A stretch of DNA of 64,000 bases. Source: Steroidobacter sp. (GTDB taxonomy: Bacteria; Pseudomonadota; Gammaproteobacteria; Steroidobacterales; Steroidobacteraceae). Under the pieces are notes generated by a model. It was not told the DNA's origin and did no database searches. It saw only the letters and a program-made list of their open reading frames with translations. How positions within the stretch are numbered: position 1 is the first letter of the stretch; the number at the start of each line of letters is the position of its first letter. This document shows positions 63,420 to 64,000 of the stretch, one piece after another. A program made the position numbers and the translations under genes. The stretch covers positions 1 through 64,000 of the forward strand of contig JAICPY010000002.1 of assembly GCA_025929585.1 (NCBI GenBank). Direction: 5' to 3'.

Positions 63420-64000
63420 TTAGCGCAGCACGTACCAGGCTAGCAATGTGGACAGCCCGATAATCATCGCGAAGGCGTAGTGATAGAGATAGCCGGATTG
63501 CATTCGTCGCATGACGCCGGAAAACCAGCCGACCACGTTAGCTGAGCCATTGACGAGCGCCCCGTCGATCAATCCAACGTCGCCGGCGCGCCACAGAACC
63601 GTACCCAGCCGACGGCTGCCGCGAGCAAACACGGCTTGATAGATCTCGTCGAAGTAGAACTTGTTGACGAGCAACGTGTAGATCGCAGAGAAGCGACCGG
63701 CGATCTTGGCTGGAAGGTCGGGACGCTTGATATACAAAAACCAGGCAGTGAGCACACCGAGCAGCGCTATCCACACCGGGGCAGTTTTGAGACCGTGAAC
63801 CACGAACGAAGCGGGACCATGGAACTCCTCCGCTACGTGCGCCAAAGCATTGTGCGCTTCGCTAACCACGATCGCGTTACCGAAGTAGTCGCCGAACAGC
63901 ACGGGACCAATCGTAAACCAACCGATCACTAGCGAAGGGATCGCCAGCAGGATCAGAGGCAAGGTGACCACCCAAGGACTCTCATGCGGCGCGCCGTGAT
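63420..64000 (-). CDS. nuoL: NADH-quinone oxidoreductase subunit L, C-terminal part (cut by window edge)
   Basis: The open frame continues beyond position 64000, so only about the last 193 codons are seen. The visible start HESPWVVTLPLILLAIPSL is an internal NuoL motif, followed by a long amphipathic region (the lateral helix HL) and a final membrane helix near LLAWYVLR. Truncation is an edge effect, not a mutation. It is the largest antiporter-like subunit of complex I. Confidence 0.95.
   Translation of the reverse strand, partial: HGAPHESPWVVTLPLILLAIPSLVIGWFTIGPVLFGDYFGNAIVVSEAHNALAHVAEEFHGPASFVVHGLKTAPVWIALLGVLTAWFLYIKRPDLPAKIAGRFSAIYTLLVNKFYFDEIYQAVFARGSRRLGTVLWRAGDVGLIDGALVNGSANVVGWFSGVMRRMQSGYLYHYAFAMIIGLSTLLAWYVLR

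Noticed and set aside
63420-64000. Truncated nuoL
   Set aside because: The frame continues through the window edge; truncation is artificial.

Overview
The window reads as a chromosomal segment of a gammaproteobacterium near the Xanthomonadales / Steroidobacter-Nevskia group. This rests on recalled gene orders: gyrA-serC-pheA-hisC-aroA-cmk-rpsA-ihfB-lapA-lapB, scpA-scpB-rluB, yciB-bolA-ppiC-ligA-zipA-smc, dksA-gluQRS, nuoLMN-tRNA(fMet)-rimP-nusA-infB-rbfA-truB-rpsO-pnp. No marker such as 16S is present, so the placement is tentative. Nearly everything is core housekeeping; there is no prophage, insertion sequence, integron or CRISPR array.

Layout. 1-4.7 kb: an orphan membrane Ser/Thr kinase with TPRs, then a RamB/ScfR-type regulator divergent from the glyoxylate shunt genes aceB-aceA (4.8-7.7 kb). 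7.8-12.6 kb: accessory stretch with a small lipoprotein, an exported ATP-dependent DNA ligase, a DUF72 protein and a secreted subtilisin with a GlyGly-CTERM-like tail. 12.6-16.7 kb: gabT, galU, a secreted ComEA-like protein, lapB. 16.7-29.1 kb (minus): lapA, ihfB, rpsA, cmk, aroA, hisC, pheA, serA, serC, gyrA, a serine/aromatic/histidine/nucleotide supra-operon. 29.2-34.5 kb (plus): mtaD, ubiG, rmuC, a squalene-synthase-like gene, yciK. 34.5-39.6 kb (minus): rluB-like, scpB, scpA, trpS, yciO. 39.7-41.5 kb (plus): yciB, bolA, ppiC. 41.6-48.2 kb (minus): ligA, zipA, smc. 48.5-50.9 kb (plus): dksA-like, gluQRS, phaR. 51.0-64 kb (minus): pnp back to the 3' part of nuoL, cut by the window edge.

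The most unusual signal is not a gene. At least nine intergenic gaps hold a large imperfect hairpin-forming element whose two inverted arms (roughly 25-40 nt) are built from short G-rich units of about 7-9 nt. Three sequence families occur: GGGGATAG/GGCGATAG, GCAGTCT/GTAGTCC, and GTGACGG. Arms match each other within a locus, and in all nine loci one arm touches or lies within about 15 nt of a stop codon. Other points are an RluB homologue at the canonical scpAB locus lacking the catalytic aspartate, a DksA lacking two of the four zinc cysteines and carrying a histone-H1-like tail, a possibly leaderless aceB with operator-like direct repeats, a 12-copy ATGG microsatellite, and a U1xU72 initiator tRNA.
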